DNA of 64,000 nucleotides from Echiichthys vipera (lineage: Eukaryota > Chordata > Actinopteri > Perciformes > Trachinidae): positions 1,729,001 to 1,793,000 of the forward strand of contig OY829661.1 in NCBI GenBank assembly GCA_963691815.1, written 5' to 3'. Under the pieces are notes generated by a model. That model was not told the DNA's origin, made no database searches, and worked only from the letters and a program-made list of their open reading frames with translations. This document shows, piece by piece, positions 33,221 through 44,198 of this stretch. Position 1 is the first letter of the stretch. Each line of letters begins with the position of its first letter. The translations under genes and the position numbers were made by a program.

Positions 33221-33248
33221 AATCAATCCTCACTGTTCCAGGTATAGT

Positions 33249-33251
<3 letters not shown>

Positions 33252-33327
<76 letters not shown>

Positions 33328-33332
33328 TGTGT
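33252..33332 (+). repeat. GT dinucleotide microsatellite
   Basis: About 36 GT units, interrupted only near the end (GAGTGTGT). Confidence 0.95.
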
Positions 33333-34629
33333 AAGAGGTACAAACAATTGCATGAGTGAATAATATCTTGTTATTTAACTGTTAAAACCTAGAGGCAGCT
33401 GTGTTTCAAGACAGTTCTCATAAAGCCATAAATGGCTAAAAATGAGGTGGAGTCTGCAGTTATAGAACTGTAAACTCCTATTTCAGTTTCATATAAGGCT
33501 GTATGCCAACTTTTGGTTCAAACAGAGGTCCCTGTATATGCAATACACTCGGACTGCTGACATGAAATCATTATTAGCCCTAGGTAACTCACTGGTATTG
33601 TAATTGAGTATGGATGAGATAGTGTAATTTTAAATGGAAAGGATATAATCAACCCTTCCTTTTGTTGGAGTAAAACACAATCAAACATTTTTATGGGATT
33701 GTACTGTATACCCAAATAGTTTGTTTCCAACATTCTGCAGCTTGGTGGATGCCAGGTCTGGTTTCTGGTACATCTGTCAACAGTATGAGTGCAAGAGCCA
33801 AATTAAGCAGGCAGCGGCAAGTCATCTGGTAGTTACAAAACTCTGCTTTGCTGACTCAGAGGAACAGGAGAAAATAACAGATCAGAGAGACACATCACCA
33901 AGCGACTGAGCAACTCTGCTGAGGCTTTTGTCTGTGGATCATGCTGAGAGTATGCAGAAAACACCCTGCCCTGCCAAACACAGTACACAGTACCATTGCT
34001 GTTCATATATAATCCTTGATTTTAGTATCCAAATGACATAAATCTAACGTTCAGCAAAGACATATCCACATACGCAACAGTCAGAGGTGGAAGGTAACTA
34101 AGGACATTATTCTATAACAACCAAGTACTGTATTGTTATACAATTTTAAAGTACTTGTGCTTTACTTGAGTATTTCCATCTTTCTGCTAGTGCTAGCTCT
34201 ACTCCCCTATGTTTCAGCGGAATATTTTGAACAAATAATTTTCAGACGAACAACTAATTGATTAATAGTTAGTTGCAGCCAAGCCCCAACCACAGCAAAT
34301 TCTAAGTTCATCCAATACGGATGAACCTAGAATCCCGGACCTCTTGAGTGACAGTTAGGCCCTTACTTCTCCTCGGAGTCTAGTTGTCAGGATTAGCAAG
34401 CTAACTCCATTATCTTGACCTCGATTGCAATCATTTGGTGTAGTGGTGTTACCACAAGTGTACTGTTCTTACAACTGATTTGTATGTTACAACCATAAAC
34501 TGAATATTATAAAACAAATTAAAAGGTGTTGGTGTTGCGAGTGTCACAATGTGTTATGCCAACTAATTAAATAGCCGCACTTGCGCCATGACCTATAATA
34601 TAGCCTACTATCTATGACACATACACTAG
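33333..34629. other. No recognisable gene
   Basis: One plus-strand frame (33721-33909) has no known similarity that I can see. It might include distal exons of the gene starting at 32547, but I found no convincing splice pair. Confidence 0.35.
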
Positions 34630-36110
34630 GCTAGGTTAGGTTAGGTTAGGTCCCGATAAACTTTTTTGTCCCTGTGGGGAAATTTGTCTTGGGCACAGTG
34701 CATGATTGCTTCATTAAGAACTCAAAATAATTTTCTTTGCTTTTTTTCCTCACTGACTGCTCATAAAGACTCTGTATAGGCTTGTATTCTCTTTTCCCTA
34801 TTATTTTCATGGTTGTTTGTGCATGTTGGCAAGTTTCCTTTTTAGCTGACCTGATCCATATCTGATGATGCTTTCTACAATTACACGATTGGACATCATC
34901 ATGATTAGACTGCTCACGCCATAACATCTTAATCCTCTGCTGAAGGCTAGTGCACAGGTTTTCGATGTGTGTTTTCAAGCAAAGAAGGCTATCAATATGG
35001 GCCCCTAAGTACTTATATGATGATACCTGGGAGATTTTCTGATTGTTAATGACCCCTGGCTCATGGTCAGTCACTTGCTTCGGGTCCAAGACCAGTGTCG
35101 GGTCCAAGACCTGTGTCTGTATTTCCTGTATTTAAGTGACATTTGGAATGAGATAGTTGGTGTCACACCACTTAATAAATAAGTCCAATTCATCCTGGTA
35201 AACAAATGGGTCCTTATCCTTGTGTAGAAGACTGAGGATTACAGTATTATCAGCAAATTTCATATTATAATTATGTTTATAATTAGGATGCACAGTCCTA
35301 CAGTCATGGTGTAAAATGTTAAATGTGTGGGTGACAGAATGCAATTCTGTGGGACTCCTGTGTTGCAGTGTTTGGTCTCTGACATTGATTTTCACGTTCT
35401 GTGTTCTATTAGTTAAAAAGGAATAAAAACATTTAATCAAAGAAGTCTTAACACTCATATATTTAAGCTTCTTTAAAAGTATATGAATTTGCACTGTATT
35501 AAAAGCCGAGCTTAAATCAACAAATACAATTCTATCATAAGCCTTTGTTTTGTCAAGATTTGTGGAAATAAAGTGCAAGATGGAGAGAATTGCATCATCT
35601 GTGCTGCGTTCCTGCTTATAAGTTAACTAGTACACATCTAACATGAGCTTGACATTATTCAAAAGCAGGGACATAACACATTTTTCAAAACATTTAATTA
35701 TAATTGAGGTTAGAGCTATGGGGCTAAGATCTTTGTTTACTGTGGCACAGGGCTTTTTAAGCACTGGGGTTATAATTGACTTTCCACAGATCTGGGGCAG
35801 TGTGAATCTTCAGGGATTGTTGGAATATTGGACAACATGCTGTTGTTAGTTCCTCTGCACAGCTTTTGAGTAAAAAAGCTGGCAGGCTGTCAGGGCCTGT
35901 AGCTTTGCCCGTTCGTACTCTACTAAAGAGACAACAGACACTAGTTGGGTCAACTTCCAGTCAGCATGTGGCCTCTGTGTCTTGCAGGGACTGCAGAACC
36001 CTGTCACATTCCTGATAGAAGTCTGGATGGTCATATCTCAGGTAAAAGTCATTCAGCTCATTTGACTTTTGTTGTTCATCCAGAGTGAAAAAATGTTTCT
36101 TTGCAAAATT
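34630..36110 (-). pseudogene. CR1/Rex1-group LINE fragment
   Basis: Read leftwards, the frame at 35132-35578 has VFVDLSSAFNTVQIHILL and MKFADNTVILSLL (the catalytic FADD has become FADN). The frame at 34646-35107 has SYKYLGAHIDSLLCLKTHIE. Both are typical of the Rex1 group. The ending includes a repeated GGTTA at 34632-34652 on the plus strand, a LINE-style short tandem tail. The element is 5' truncated and frameshifted. Confidence 0.75.
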
Positions 36111-36239
36111 CATATTAGATGCTAATCTGGAGCACCGAGAGGAATCAGGCTGTATTTGGGCCGTGAGGGTGGGTGTTTTACAGTGTATGGCGTTGAATAT
36201 CAGTTTAAATGTAGTTAATTTAACTGAGGTTCAGGACCA

Positions 36240-36890
36240 AGACCATACCCCTCTCCCTTCACTAATTCCATCACTCACTCCTCACAATTAAACAACCTGT
36301 GTCCAATTAACACAACATCTGTGTCTCATTAACTCAACTACTTGTGCAACCACATGTCCATCATCCCTCCCCTTCGACCTCCGTTCATCCCTGCATCGAC
36401 GACGTCTCCCCTCATCCCTCCCCTTCAACCTCCGTTCATCCCGCCACAACCGACCCCTCCCCTTCGACCCCCGTTCATCCCTCATTGACCGACCTCATCC
36501 CTCCCATTCTACCAGTTCATCCATTCATCCTGCGACGGCCGACCACTCCCCTCATCCCTCCCCTTCGACCTCTGTTCATCCCGCAAGGACCGGCCCCTCT
36601 CCTCATCCCTGCCCTTTCATCCCGCTACGACCGAACCCCATATATCCCTCATCGAGTGACCAATCCCTTCCCTCGAATCCTTTCCAATCCTCATCCCGGA
36701 ACGACCGGCCCCTCCCATCATCCCTCCTTCGACCGCCGTTCGTCCCGCAACGGCCGACCCCTTTCCCATCCCGCTACGACCGACCTTGTCCCTCCCCTTC
36801 AACCCGGTTCATCCAATTCCTCACGCTACGGCTGACCACTCCCCTCATCCCTCCCCTTCAACCGCCGTTCGTCCGCTTCGTCATCCATAG
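36240..36890 (+). repeat. C-rich minisatellite, units of roughly 50-60 bp
   Basis: A variable unit built from CTCATCCCTCCCCTTCGACC and a TTCATCC..CGACCGACC part repeats about ten times from 36358 to 36880. The open frame across it (36344-36835) is a low-complexity Pro/Ser/His product and is probably not a gene. Confidence 0.8.
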
Positions 36891-38294
36891 TTAAAGTTTC
36901 TTTCTCCTGAGATAACTTTTGTAATGTATCGGCACTGTAACTTAATTCAAATTCATGCGACAACGCCCACGTCGGGTCCATCTGCCCCTGTAACCCCTAC
37001 CAGCCCAGGTTCTTCTACTTCACCTTCCTTCGACCACGACAGCCGCATACCTCGATCCGGCGACATTTGGCTCTGCACTGATGCAGCCCGCTGTCCCTCA
37101 ACATCTGCCGTTACCTCGGCGGTAGATGGTCCGCCTCTGGAACTTCTCGCTCCTCCCCCTGTGCTTTCGAAACGTGCCCCATTGTTTTTGCTGCCATTCT
37201 TTGGGGGCATGGGTGGTAATTCTCATAAATCCATCCAGACAACCAAACTACCGTCAACATCAGAAACAAGGCAGCTCAACACCAGACGTCCATCCACAGC
37301 TTTAACTCAACCGCACCACCCACATTTTGGGTTACGAAGTCCATCGCCAACCCCCTCTCATTCCTAAATCCGAATAATTGCATATACTAACCCACACAGC
37401 TCGCCGGAGCACCAGCCCTTCTATTTTATTTTTACCCCCGCATAAACGCGTTAATCAGACCTACGCAACACAGAACCCCATATCGCTCCAAACACTCACC
37501 CTCGGCAACCGACCTCCTCATCCCTGGCATCCAGGCCCTACGTGCAGGATACATCTTCTCCCCCGTCAACCCAACTCTTGAATTATGAATTTGGTATCCT
37601 CAGACGTCCTGCATTTTCCACCTTCAACCCATCGCTACATGCAAGCCTCTACAACACTCCTATCCATTTCATAAATACTCTCTGGTCATCCCAAACTACC
37701 TAAGCCATGCACAGCCATCCAAGCGATATCCGAACAGTCCATTCTCGTCTCATCCAATGAAGTTTTGGGGGTTGATGAAGCAGCACACATCAAGGCATAA
37801 CCCCACTCTGAGCCATGCTCCCGGAGAAGGTGTGACATCCATACAAACCTCAACCCGCTTTGCACCATTCATCCCGACGATCGACGGTCCCTGGCGATTG
37901 ACCCTCTCATCATTCCCTTGCCCCCTATCTTCATCCCACCTAAATGCACCCTCACCCCACCTTCTTGCATTCCCCCCGCTATTCCAAATAAACTTCTTCA
38001 ATATTGTGACGGTGTGTTCTCCGTCAGACAGTGATACAGGAGGGGATTTTCACTCCCATCCCATCCCGCTCCCGAAAAAACCCTCTATTCCCGTTACAAA
38101 ATTTAAAAAATATACTCCCGTTCCCCCCTGGTCCCGGAAAAAAACTCATCATTGCCTAGCTCTGGCAGTCGTGCTAATGTTGCTAATTCGGTATAGCTAG
38201 CAAGATAGGCATATCTCCCCCTCCCCAATGTCGAATCAATGCCCTTTCTTTGTAAGAGGAAATAAGGTGGAGTTAGATTCTGACAAGATGGCTA
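36891..38294 (+). other. Continued C-rich, G-poor stretch of unknown nature
   Basis: The plus strand stays rich in C and T to about 38160. Open frames (36924-37367, 37757-38200) are rich in Pro, Ser, Thr and His and resemble nothing I know. An AATAAA at 37986 is followed by a GTGTGTTCTCC stretch, so a transcript could end there. It could be the LTR or untranslated part of an unnamed retroelement. Confidence 0.35.
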
Positions 38295-38774
38295 TGCCCA
38301 TAGGCGAGGAGATCCAGTAATTTAACCTCTGGTGAGGGGGTGCACAAGGCACTGGAACCCTTTGTGCTCCTAGTGCCAACGACCGTCGTTGGAGTGACAT
38401 TCGTTGGTGGGAAGTTGGTTTCGACTTCGTTGGTGCTCTACTCGGTTAGAACGATAGTTGTTGGAGTCACAGGAGACTTTTGTGAACAGTTAGATTGTTG
38501 AATCTCCTGGGAAGGGATGAAAGGGCAGCATTGTAAATTGGAGATAAGTGGTGTCTCAGACCTCCTCCTCTGTTTAGCGTTGGTTTCTTTTACTCCTCTT
38601 TCAAACCATCTGTCCTCTCTGTCCAGGATGTGGACATTGTTGTCCTCAAATGAGTGGGCTTTCTCCTTGAGATGCAAGTGGACAGCGGAGTCCAGGCCTG
38701 AGGAGTTAGCTCTCCTGTGTTGGGCCATGCGGCCATTCCGGCTTATGCTGTGCTCACAGTTTCCAAACATTTAA
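38295..38774 (-). pseudogene. Penelope-like element, GIY-YIG endonuclease end and flank
   Basis: The minus-strand frame 38438-38770 reads MAQHRRANSSGLDSAVHLHL, then KAHSFEDNNVHILDREDRWF and ERGVKET, the C-terminal region of the Penelope GIY-YIG endonuclease. Downstream of it (38295-38440) is a flank whose inverse copy lies at 41875-42050. The reverse transcriptase between the two halves is missing; a LINE occupies that place. Confidence 0.8.
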
Positions 38775-39057
38775 CAGGACAAACCTAAACATAACAATAA
38801 CAATAACATTTTCATAACAATAACAGAGCAATAACAGAACAACATAGAACAATAATTTAAGATAAAAAATAGAGGTAATATTAAAAATAGGTTAACAAGT
38901 AAATATGATAAATTTAAAATAGAAAGATAAAATAATTGTGCAAAGTAAAGTGACCAGGCTGTTATAAATATCTTTGTTATATTATTTTACAATGATATAC
39001 ATAAGGTGCATAAGGTGCATTTGTCTTTGGCATGTGTGTGTGATGTGTCGGGTGGGG

Positions 39058-40422
39058 TCAATTGTTCAGCAATGTGACGGCCTGGGGGTAGAAACTGTTT
39101 TTATGTCTGGCTGTTTTTGTGTACAGAGTTCTGTAACGCCTGCCAGAGGGGAGAAGTTCAAAGAGGTGATGTGCAGGGTGTGAAGGGTCTGCAGAGATGT
39201 GAACTGCCCTTTTCCTGACTCTGAATGAGTGCAGGTCCTGGATAGTGGGCAGTTTGACACCAATGATTCTCTCTGCAGTCCTGATTGTCCGTGTCAGTCT
39301 GTTCTTGTCCTGTTTGGTGGCCGATCCAAACCAAACAATGATGGAGGTGCAGAGAACAGACTGAACTATTGCCGTGTAGAACTGGATCAGCAGTTCTTGG
39401 GGCAGGTTGAACTTCCTCAGCTGACGAAGGAAGTACATCCTCTGCTGGGCCTTTTTGATTATGGAGTCCACGTTGTGGCTCCACTTCAGATCCTGGGAGA
39501 GGACGGATCCCAGGAACCTGAAGGTTTCCACAGCAGACACGGTGTTGTTGAGGATGGTGATGGGGGGCAGTGTGGGGGGGGGGCGGCTCCTGAAGTCCAC
39601 TGTCATCTCCACAGTTTTGAGCGTGTTTAGCTCCAGATGGTTCTGACCGCACCAGAGGGCCAGCTGTCCCACCTCCCGTCTGTAAGCAGACTCGTCACCG
39701 TCCCGGATGAGACCGATGACGGTTGTGTCGTCTGCAAACTTCAGGAGTTTGACAGATGGGTCACTCGAGGTGCAGTCATTTGTATAAAGGGAGAAGAGCA
39801 ATGGAGAGAGCACACACCCCTGGGGAGCGCCTGTGCTGATGGTCCGGGTGCTGGATGTGATCCGCCCCAGCCTCACCTGCTGTCTCCTGTCAGTCAAAAA
39901 GTTAGTAATCCACTGACAGGTGGAGGCTGGGACGGTGAGCTGGGAGAGTTTGTAGTGGAGGATGTCCGGGATGATTGTGTTGAAAGTCGAGCTAAAGTCT
40001 ACAAACAGGATCCTTGCATAAGCCCCCGGGGTGTCAAGGTGTTGCAGGATGTGGTGCAGTCCCATGTTGACTGCATCATCCGCTGACCTGTTTGCCCAAT
40101 ATGCAAACTGCAGGGGGTCCAGCAGGGGTCCTGTGATGTCCTTCAAGTGGCTCAACACCAGTCTCTCAAAGGACTTCATGACCACAGATGTCAGGGCCAC
40201 AGGCCTGTAGTCATTTAGTCCTGTGATTGCTGGTTTCTTGGGGACTGGGATTATTGTGGAGCGTTTGAAGCAGGAGGGGACTTCACACAGCTCCAGGGAT
40301 CTGTTGAAGATCTGGGTGAAGATGGGGGTCAGCTGGTCAGCACAGACCTTCAGACAGGAGGGTGACACACCGTCTGGGCCTGGAGCTTTCTTGGTCTTTA
40401 GTTTCTTGAAGAGCTGACACAC
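39058..40422 (-). CDS. LINE reverse transcriptase and C-terminal domain, partial ORF2
   Basis: A 454-codon open frame with KKAPGPDGVSPSCLK, LNDYRPVALTSVVMKSFERL, FVDFSSTFNTIIPDIL, GAPQGCVLSPLLFSLYTNDC and the catalytic KFADDTTVIG. It is followed by the tail phrases RMYFLRQLRKFNLPQ and IIGVKLPTIQDL. All core palm motifs look intact. It overlaps the upstream open piece (40398-41075) by 25 bases in another frame, so one frameshift separates linker and polymerase. The tail is divergent from the LINE at 23056, confirming a separate family. Confidence 0.85.
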   Translation of the reverse strand: MCQLFKKLKTKKAPGPDGVSPSCLKVCADQLTPIFTQIFNRSLELCEVPSCFKRSTIIPVPKKPAITGLNDYRPVALTSVVMKSFERLVLSHLKDITGPLLDPLQFAYWANRSADDAVNMGLHHILQHLDTPGAYARILFVDFSSTFNTIIPDILHYKLSQLTVPASTCQWITNFLTDRRQQVRLGRITSSTRTISTGAPQGCVLSPLLFSLYTNDCTSSDPSVKLLKFADDTTVIGLIRDGDESAYRREVGQLALWCGQNHLELNTLKTVEMTVDFRSRPPPTLPPITILNNTVSAVETFRFLGSVLSQDLKWSHNVDSIIKKAQQRMYFLRQLRKFNLPQELLIQFYTAIVQSVLCTSIIVWFGSATKQDKNRLTRTIRTAERIIGVKLPTIQDLHSFRVRKRAVHISADPSHPAHHLFELLPSGRRYRTLYTKTARHKNSFYPQAVTLLNN

Positions 40423-41520
40423 ATCCTCTTCACAGATCCTGAGTGACGGTGGGAAGGGGAAGGGAGGGGTGATGAGGGTTGTGTGATGGTGGAGTGGGTG
40501 ATGGGTGTGAAAGTTGGCGTCTCAAACCTGCAGTAGAAGACATTCAGGTCGTCAGCCAGTTGACGGTTCACTGCAGTGTGGGGGGATGGTCTCCTGTAGT
40601 TGGTTATGTCCTGTAGACCTCTGCACACTGACGCAGGGTCGTTAGCTGAGAAACTGCTCTTCAGCTTCTCAGTGTAGCACCTTTTTGCCACCTTGATCTC
40701 CTTTGTCAGTGTGTTCCTGGCCGTGTTGTACAGGACTCTGTCCCCACTTCTGTAGGCCTCCTCCTTGGCCTGGCGAAGCGTCCTGAGTTTTGCAGTGAAC
40801 CAGGGTTTATTGTTGTTGTATGTGCAGAAGGTTTTGGTCGGCACACACATTTCCTCACAAAAGCTGGTGTAGCTTGTCACAGTGTCAGTCAGTTCGTCCA
40901 GATCTGTAGCAGCAGCCTCAAAAACACTCCAATCAGTGCAGTCAAAGCAGGCCTGTAACTCCAGCTTTGACTCTGTGGTCCATCTCTTCACAGTCCTCAC
41001 TACAGGCTTGGCAGATTTGAGTTTCTGCCTGTAGTTTGGAACAAGATGGACCATACAGTGATCAGAGAGCCCCAAAGCTGCACGGGGAACAGAGCGATAG
41101 GAGTCCTTTAAAACAGTGTAGCAATGGTCCAGAGTGTTTTTGTCCCTGGTGGGACACTTAACCTGTTATCTAGGTAGTTCACGGCTGAGGTTTGCTCTGT
41201 TAAAGTCCCCCAGCACAATGAGCAGGGAGTCTGGATGCTTCCTCTCCTCGTCCGTTATCTGGTCAGCCAGGTGTTGCAGGGCCTCAGTGACACAGGCCTG
41301 AACCAACCAGAATGAACGAGGAGAACTCCCGCGGTGAATAAAACGGTCTACAGTTTATGAAAAATGTCTCCAAGTGGGGGCTGCATGATTTCTTCAACAC
41401 TGTGACATCTGTACACCAACCTTTGTTAATATAGAAGCAGATTCCGCCTCCTCTGCTCTTCCCCGAGAGCTCCGTTACCCGGTCCCGGTAGATGTAATCC
41501 TGAGTCTGGGGTGAGTTCAC
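40398..41520 (-). pseudogene. Endonuclease and linker of the same LINE, broken
   Basis: The part 41284-41520 shows SGKSRGGGICFYINKGWCTD and FINCRPFYSPREFSSF of the endonuclease. The stretch to 41075 holds the remains of the GDFNR motif out of frame. 40398-41075 opens with GLSDHCMVHLVPNYRQKLK, the last endonuclease motif, and continues with a linker containing a KPWFTAKLRTLRQAKEEAYR stretch. At least two frame changes. Confidence 0.8.
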
Positions 41521-41654
41521 TGAGCCAAGTTTCAGTGAAACACAGGGCGGCAGATCTGCAGAAGTCCGAATTCCTTCCTATTGAGGAGCAGCAGTTCGTC
41601 TATCTTGTTGTTAAGGGAGCGGACGTTCGCCAGGTGAATCGAAGCCTACAGAAC

Positions 41655-41717
41655 TAACATCGGTTGTAAAAACCCGATACCGATAATTCCCGATATTACA
41701 TTTTTAACTCAATATCG
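41655..41717. repeat. Fragment of a TATCGG-rich repeat
   Basis: It contains AATATCGGACATCCCTA and CCCGATACCGATAATTCCC, a phrase common in fish hAT-type MITEs. It lies exactly at the junction of LINE and Penelope sequence. Confidence 0.35.
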
Positions 41718-42180
41718 GACATCCCTACTGGTAGGGTCTCGTTTGAGAGTTTTTTAAGTGTTAGAGTCACTGAGTAGTGCAGATATCTTTGCCTGGTAAT
41801 CAGTTGTATTGAGAACAGCTGTGCATCTACCCTTGTCTGCTGGAAGGATTATAACCCAGTAGAGGGTTATAACCCAGTAGAGCAATAACAAAGACAAAAC
41901 CAACTTCCCACCAACGACTGACATTCCAATGAGTGTCGTTGGCACTTGGAGCACAAAGGGTTCCAGTGACTCCATCGGCCTTTTGCACGCCCTCAGTGGA
42001 GGTCACTAGAGTCACTAGAGGTAAAATAACTGGATCTCCACACCAAACCTTTGGACCAGTCCCAGCCTGGTCAGATGCGTAAATTAAGTGATGAAGCCTC
42101 TTGGATGAGAGGTGAAATGTCGTCCTAGACAAACGACCAAGTCCAGTTGCTTTTGACTTAAATATCTTTGGGGATATTTT
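41718..42180 (-). pseudogene. Penelope-like element, N-terminal part and inverted flank
   Basis: The minus strand at 41860-41720 reads ILPADKGRCTAVLNTTDYQA, the N-terminal part of Penelope reverse transcriptase. The rest (41875-42180) is the terminal segment; its inverse is at 38303-38430, so the element's two flanks are in opposite orientation. A stretch at 42099-42125 (TCTTGGATGAGAGGTGAAAT) is the conserved piece found near Penelope ends. Confidence 0.75.
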
Positions 42181-42738
42181 AGTAGTGAGCAATGCACAGC
42201 GCAGTCGATAGCTGTAATGTTAATGTTGCATAGAACTTGTCTGTCTGATTTGAATATTTTCATCTGACCAAATCAGCAGTAAGCACTCCACCTCCTTCAG
42301 ACCACTGCAAACTGTTCGGCGGCATCTTTCAAAATGTTAAACGTCAATGCTCACGCTCGTACACGCCTGCATGCTCGCATGTGCATCCATGCTTTACTAA
42401 AGCCCACCTCTCTCAACCAGGCCGCGGCCAACAAGCGTGAACAGTTGTACTTACACTGGTCAAACGAATTAGACTTTAGCCATGAACGGGCTTGGGCACA
42501 TTGGGCCTCATTTATCAATCTTGTGTGAAAACGGGCGCAGATCTGAGCACAGAATTGGTCGTAGGAAAGGACCCACGTGTGATTTATGAAACATTCGTAT
42601 CGGACCGATCTCAGCGTATGAATGAGCGGACCTTAATAAATGCAGAGGCTGAATTCGATCGTCATTAACATGTTACACCCTTAAATATTCCTGTTTCGGA
42701 GGCCTCGCCCACTGAGGTCAAACACGGAGAGACGAAAC

Positions 42739-42920
42739 ACTGGTAAGAAAAGAAACTTTTCCAACACAGAGATCGGCATCCTGACATCCGAGATGGAGCA
42801 AAATAAAGATGTGCTTTTTGGCAGTCTTAAGAGTGGAATAAAAGGGGCCCATAAAAACGCTGTATGGAAAAGAATAACGGAGGCAGTCAACCACAAGCAG
42901 CGCTCCACCTGTGCGGACAG
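42739..42920 (+). pseudogene. Harbinger Myb/SANT-like DNA-binding protein, 5' part
   Basis: The frame reads KRNFSNTEIGILTSEMEQNK and GAHKNAVWKRITEAVN, the first two helices of the Myb_DNA-bind_5 type domain that Harbinger elements use to bring transposase to DNA. The frame is lost at the palindromic insert, so only about 55 residues remain. Confidence 0.75.
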
Positions 42921-43403
42921 GTGTTGTGCCGTATTCAGCACCCCTGCCGTGAAATGCACCCCCTCACATTATAGGTGATATTCTGGATCAGAAGGCTGTT
43001 GTTTTGACCTATAGGAGTAGCTTATATAAAGGTAACCCACAACGGTCAGAACATTGGTTACTTACAGTCTTTAAACTATTTTAAAGAGTTTAAATCACAA
43101 ACTTGGATGATAGCGAACACAAAACAACACCTTTTTGTATGTTCTGTGGAAATATACTGCAGCCATAATTACAAAATGAATGAAATGGATCTTTTGAGCA
43201 AGTTGAATGTATTTGATTTAGCGTTTCCTAAATATAATCCCAGCTTTTCTTGCAATTCATAGGTTCAAAAGTGTGTGCTTTTAATGTGGTTACCTGTATA
43301 TAAACTACTCCTATAGGTCCAAACAACAGCCTTCTGATCCAGAATATCACCTATAATGCAAGGGGATGCATTTCACGGCAGGGGTGCTGAATACGGCACA
43401 ACA
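42921..43403. repeat. Palindromic insert with about 113-bp arms
   Basis: 42921-43034 and 43290-43403 are near-perfect inverse copies (each includes GTGCCGTATTCAGCACCCCT or its inverse). The loop and right arm (43152-43403) recur as a direct copy at 59451-59683, about 90 percent alike by eye. Confidence 0.85.
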
Positions 43404-43539
43404 CCGGCGCTCCTACTCTGTAGCGGGGTTTGCCAGCGGGATTATTAGGTATACCGTTAGAGGATAACCTTTGCCATGTAGAAGAACCATACCAAAATGT
43501 TAATCATCTGATATCTTGTTTGATTTAATGCAATTTATC

Positions 43540-43826
43540 GAGGGTAGCCACTTACAGAGGAGATGACTTTGGCTCTCCAGTAAGCATTGCTGCAGCCGCG
43601 TGCCAACATATTCATCCTGTCGGGGTCGCGGGGGGCTGGAGCCGAGCTGTTTTGAAATATAAAAGAATCGTGTGCCCCCCCTTGCCACCTGATGTTTAAA
43701 AGCGAGAGCTTGGCATCACAAATCACCTGTACATTTATCGAGTGGTAGTTTCAGCAATTGATGAATGCGTAATCATTCATGGATGGTGCCTTCAGACGCA
43801 CATGAATACAATCAATTGCTCCAACC
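43540..43826 (-). pseudogene. Harbinger transposase fragment
   Basis: The minus strand gives GAIDCIHVRLKAPS, then VICDAKLSLLNI and RWQGGAHDSFIFQNSS, the first catalytic Asp region and the conserved block after it. A frameshift lies between the two parts, and the second Asp and the Glu are missing. Confidence 0.8.
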
Positions 43827-44198
43827 ACAATATATATTTTTTTATTCGTTTTAAGAATCTGTTTTGATCTGTCCTTAATATGTGACTGCTTATGCTTAAT
43901 GACAGCTGAGGTTTGTTTATTATTTTCAGCCAGATTTTACTGTGCTGCACCCCAAATACACAGGCTCAAATGTGCGTACACGATGTCAGACCAGACGTGA
44001 GATTTGATCGTAGCTCCAGCTCACGTCCAAATTGATAAATGCCGACGTCTGCCAGGAAATGGTCGTACGCACGTTTTTCTGCCGTACGTTCGTTTGATAA
44101 ATGAGGGCCAATATGAATGGACAGTGTGAGTGCGGCCTTAATAACTCTGTCTCCAGGATGCCACCCTCTGCTTTTTTACCAGCAACGTAGTTCAATTT

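Larger units (their letters stand above)
38775..41640 (-). mobile_element. Rex1/Babar-group LINE, second family
   Basis: Read leftwards: endonuclease (41284-41520, then decayed), a middle piece ending the endonuclease and starting the linker (40398-41075), reverse transcriptase and C-terminus (39058-40422), and an A-rich 3' region down to about 38780 with repeated AACAAT. It sits between the two Penelope halves. Confidence 0.85.
42503..44109. mobile_element. Nested Harbinger element with Myb-like and transposase relics
   Basis: The ends GGGCCTCATTTATCAA and, inverted, GGCCCTCATTTATCAA differ at one base. Inside, a Myb-like gene starts on the plus strand (42739-42920) and transposase pieces lie on the minus strand (43540-43826), the usual opposed arrangement of Harbinger genes. 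A palindromic insert at 42921-43403 has broken the Myb gene. Confidence 0.75.
42240..44137. mobile_element. Second copy of the 575-bp Harbinger MITE, interrupted
   Basis: 42240-42502 matches 15885-16215 with moderate divergence (shared CCCACCTCTCTCA and CACTGGTCAAACG). 44110-44137 is the right end (ACAGTGTGAGTGCGGCC) next to TTA. In between lies the element at 42503-44109. The left terminal repeat is lost. Confidence 0.8.

Noticed and set aside
33721..33909. Second exon of the signal-peptide gene
   Set aside because: No acceptor in the right phase and the peptide shows no domain pattern, so I could not support it.
34630..34655. Telomere-like GGTTA repeats
   Set aside because: The unit is not TTAGGG; it is five-base, only about four copies, and sits at a LINE 3' end.
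36344..36835. 163-codon plus-strand open frame
   Set aside because: It simply reads through a C-rich minisatellite and gives a low-complexity product; no start context or splice signal.
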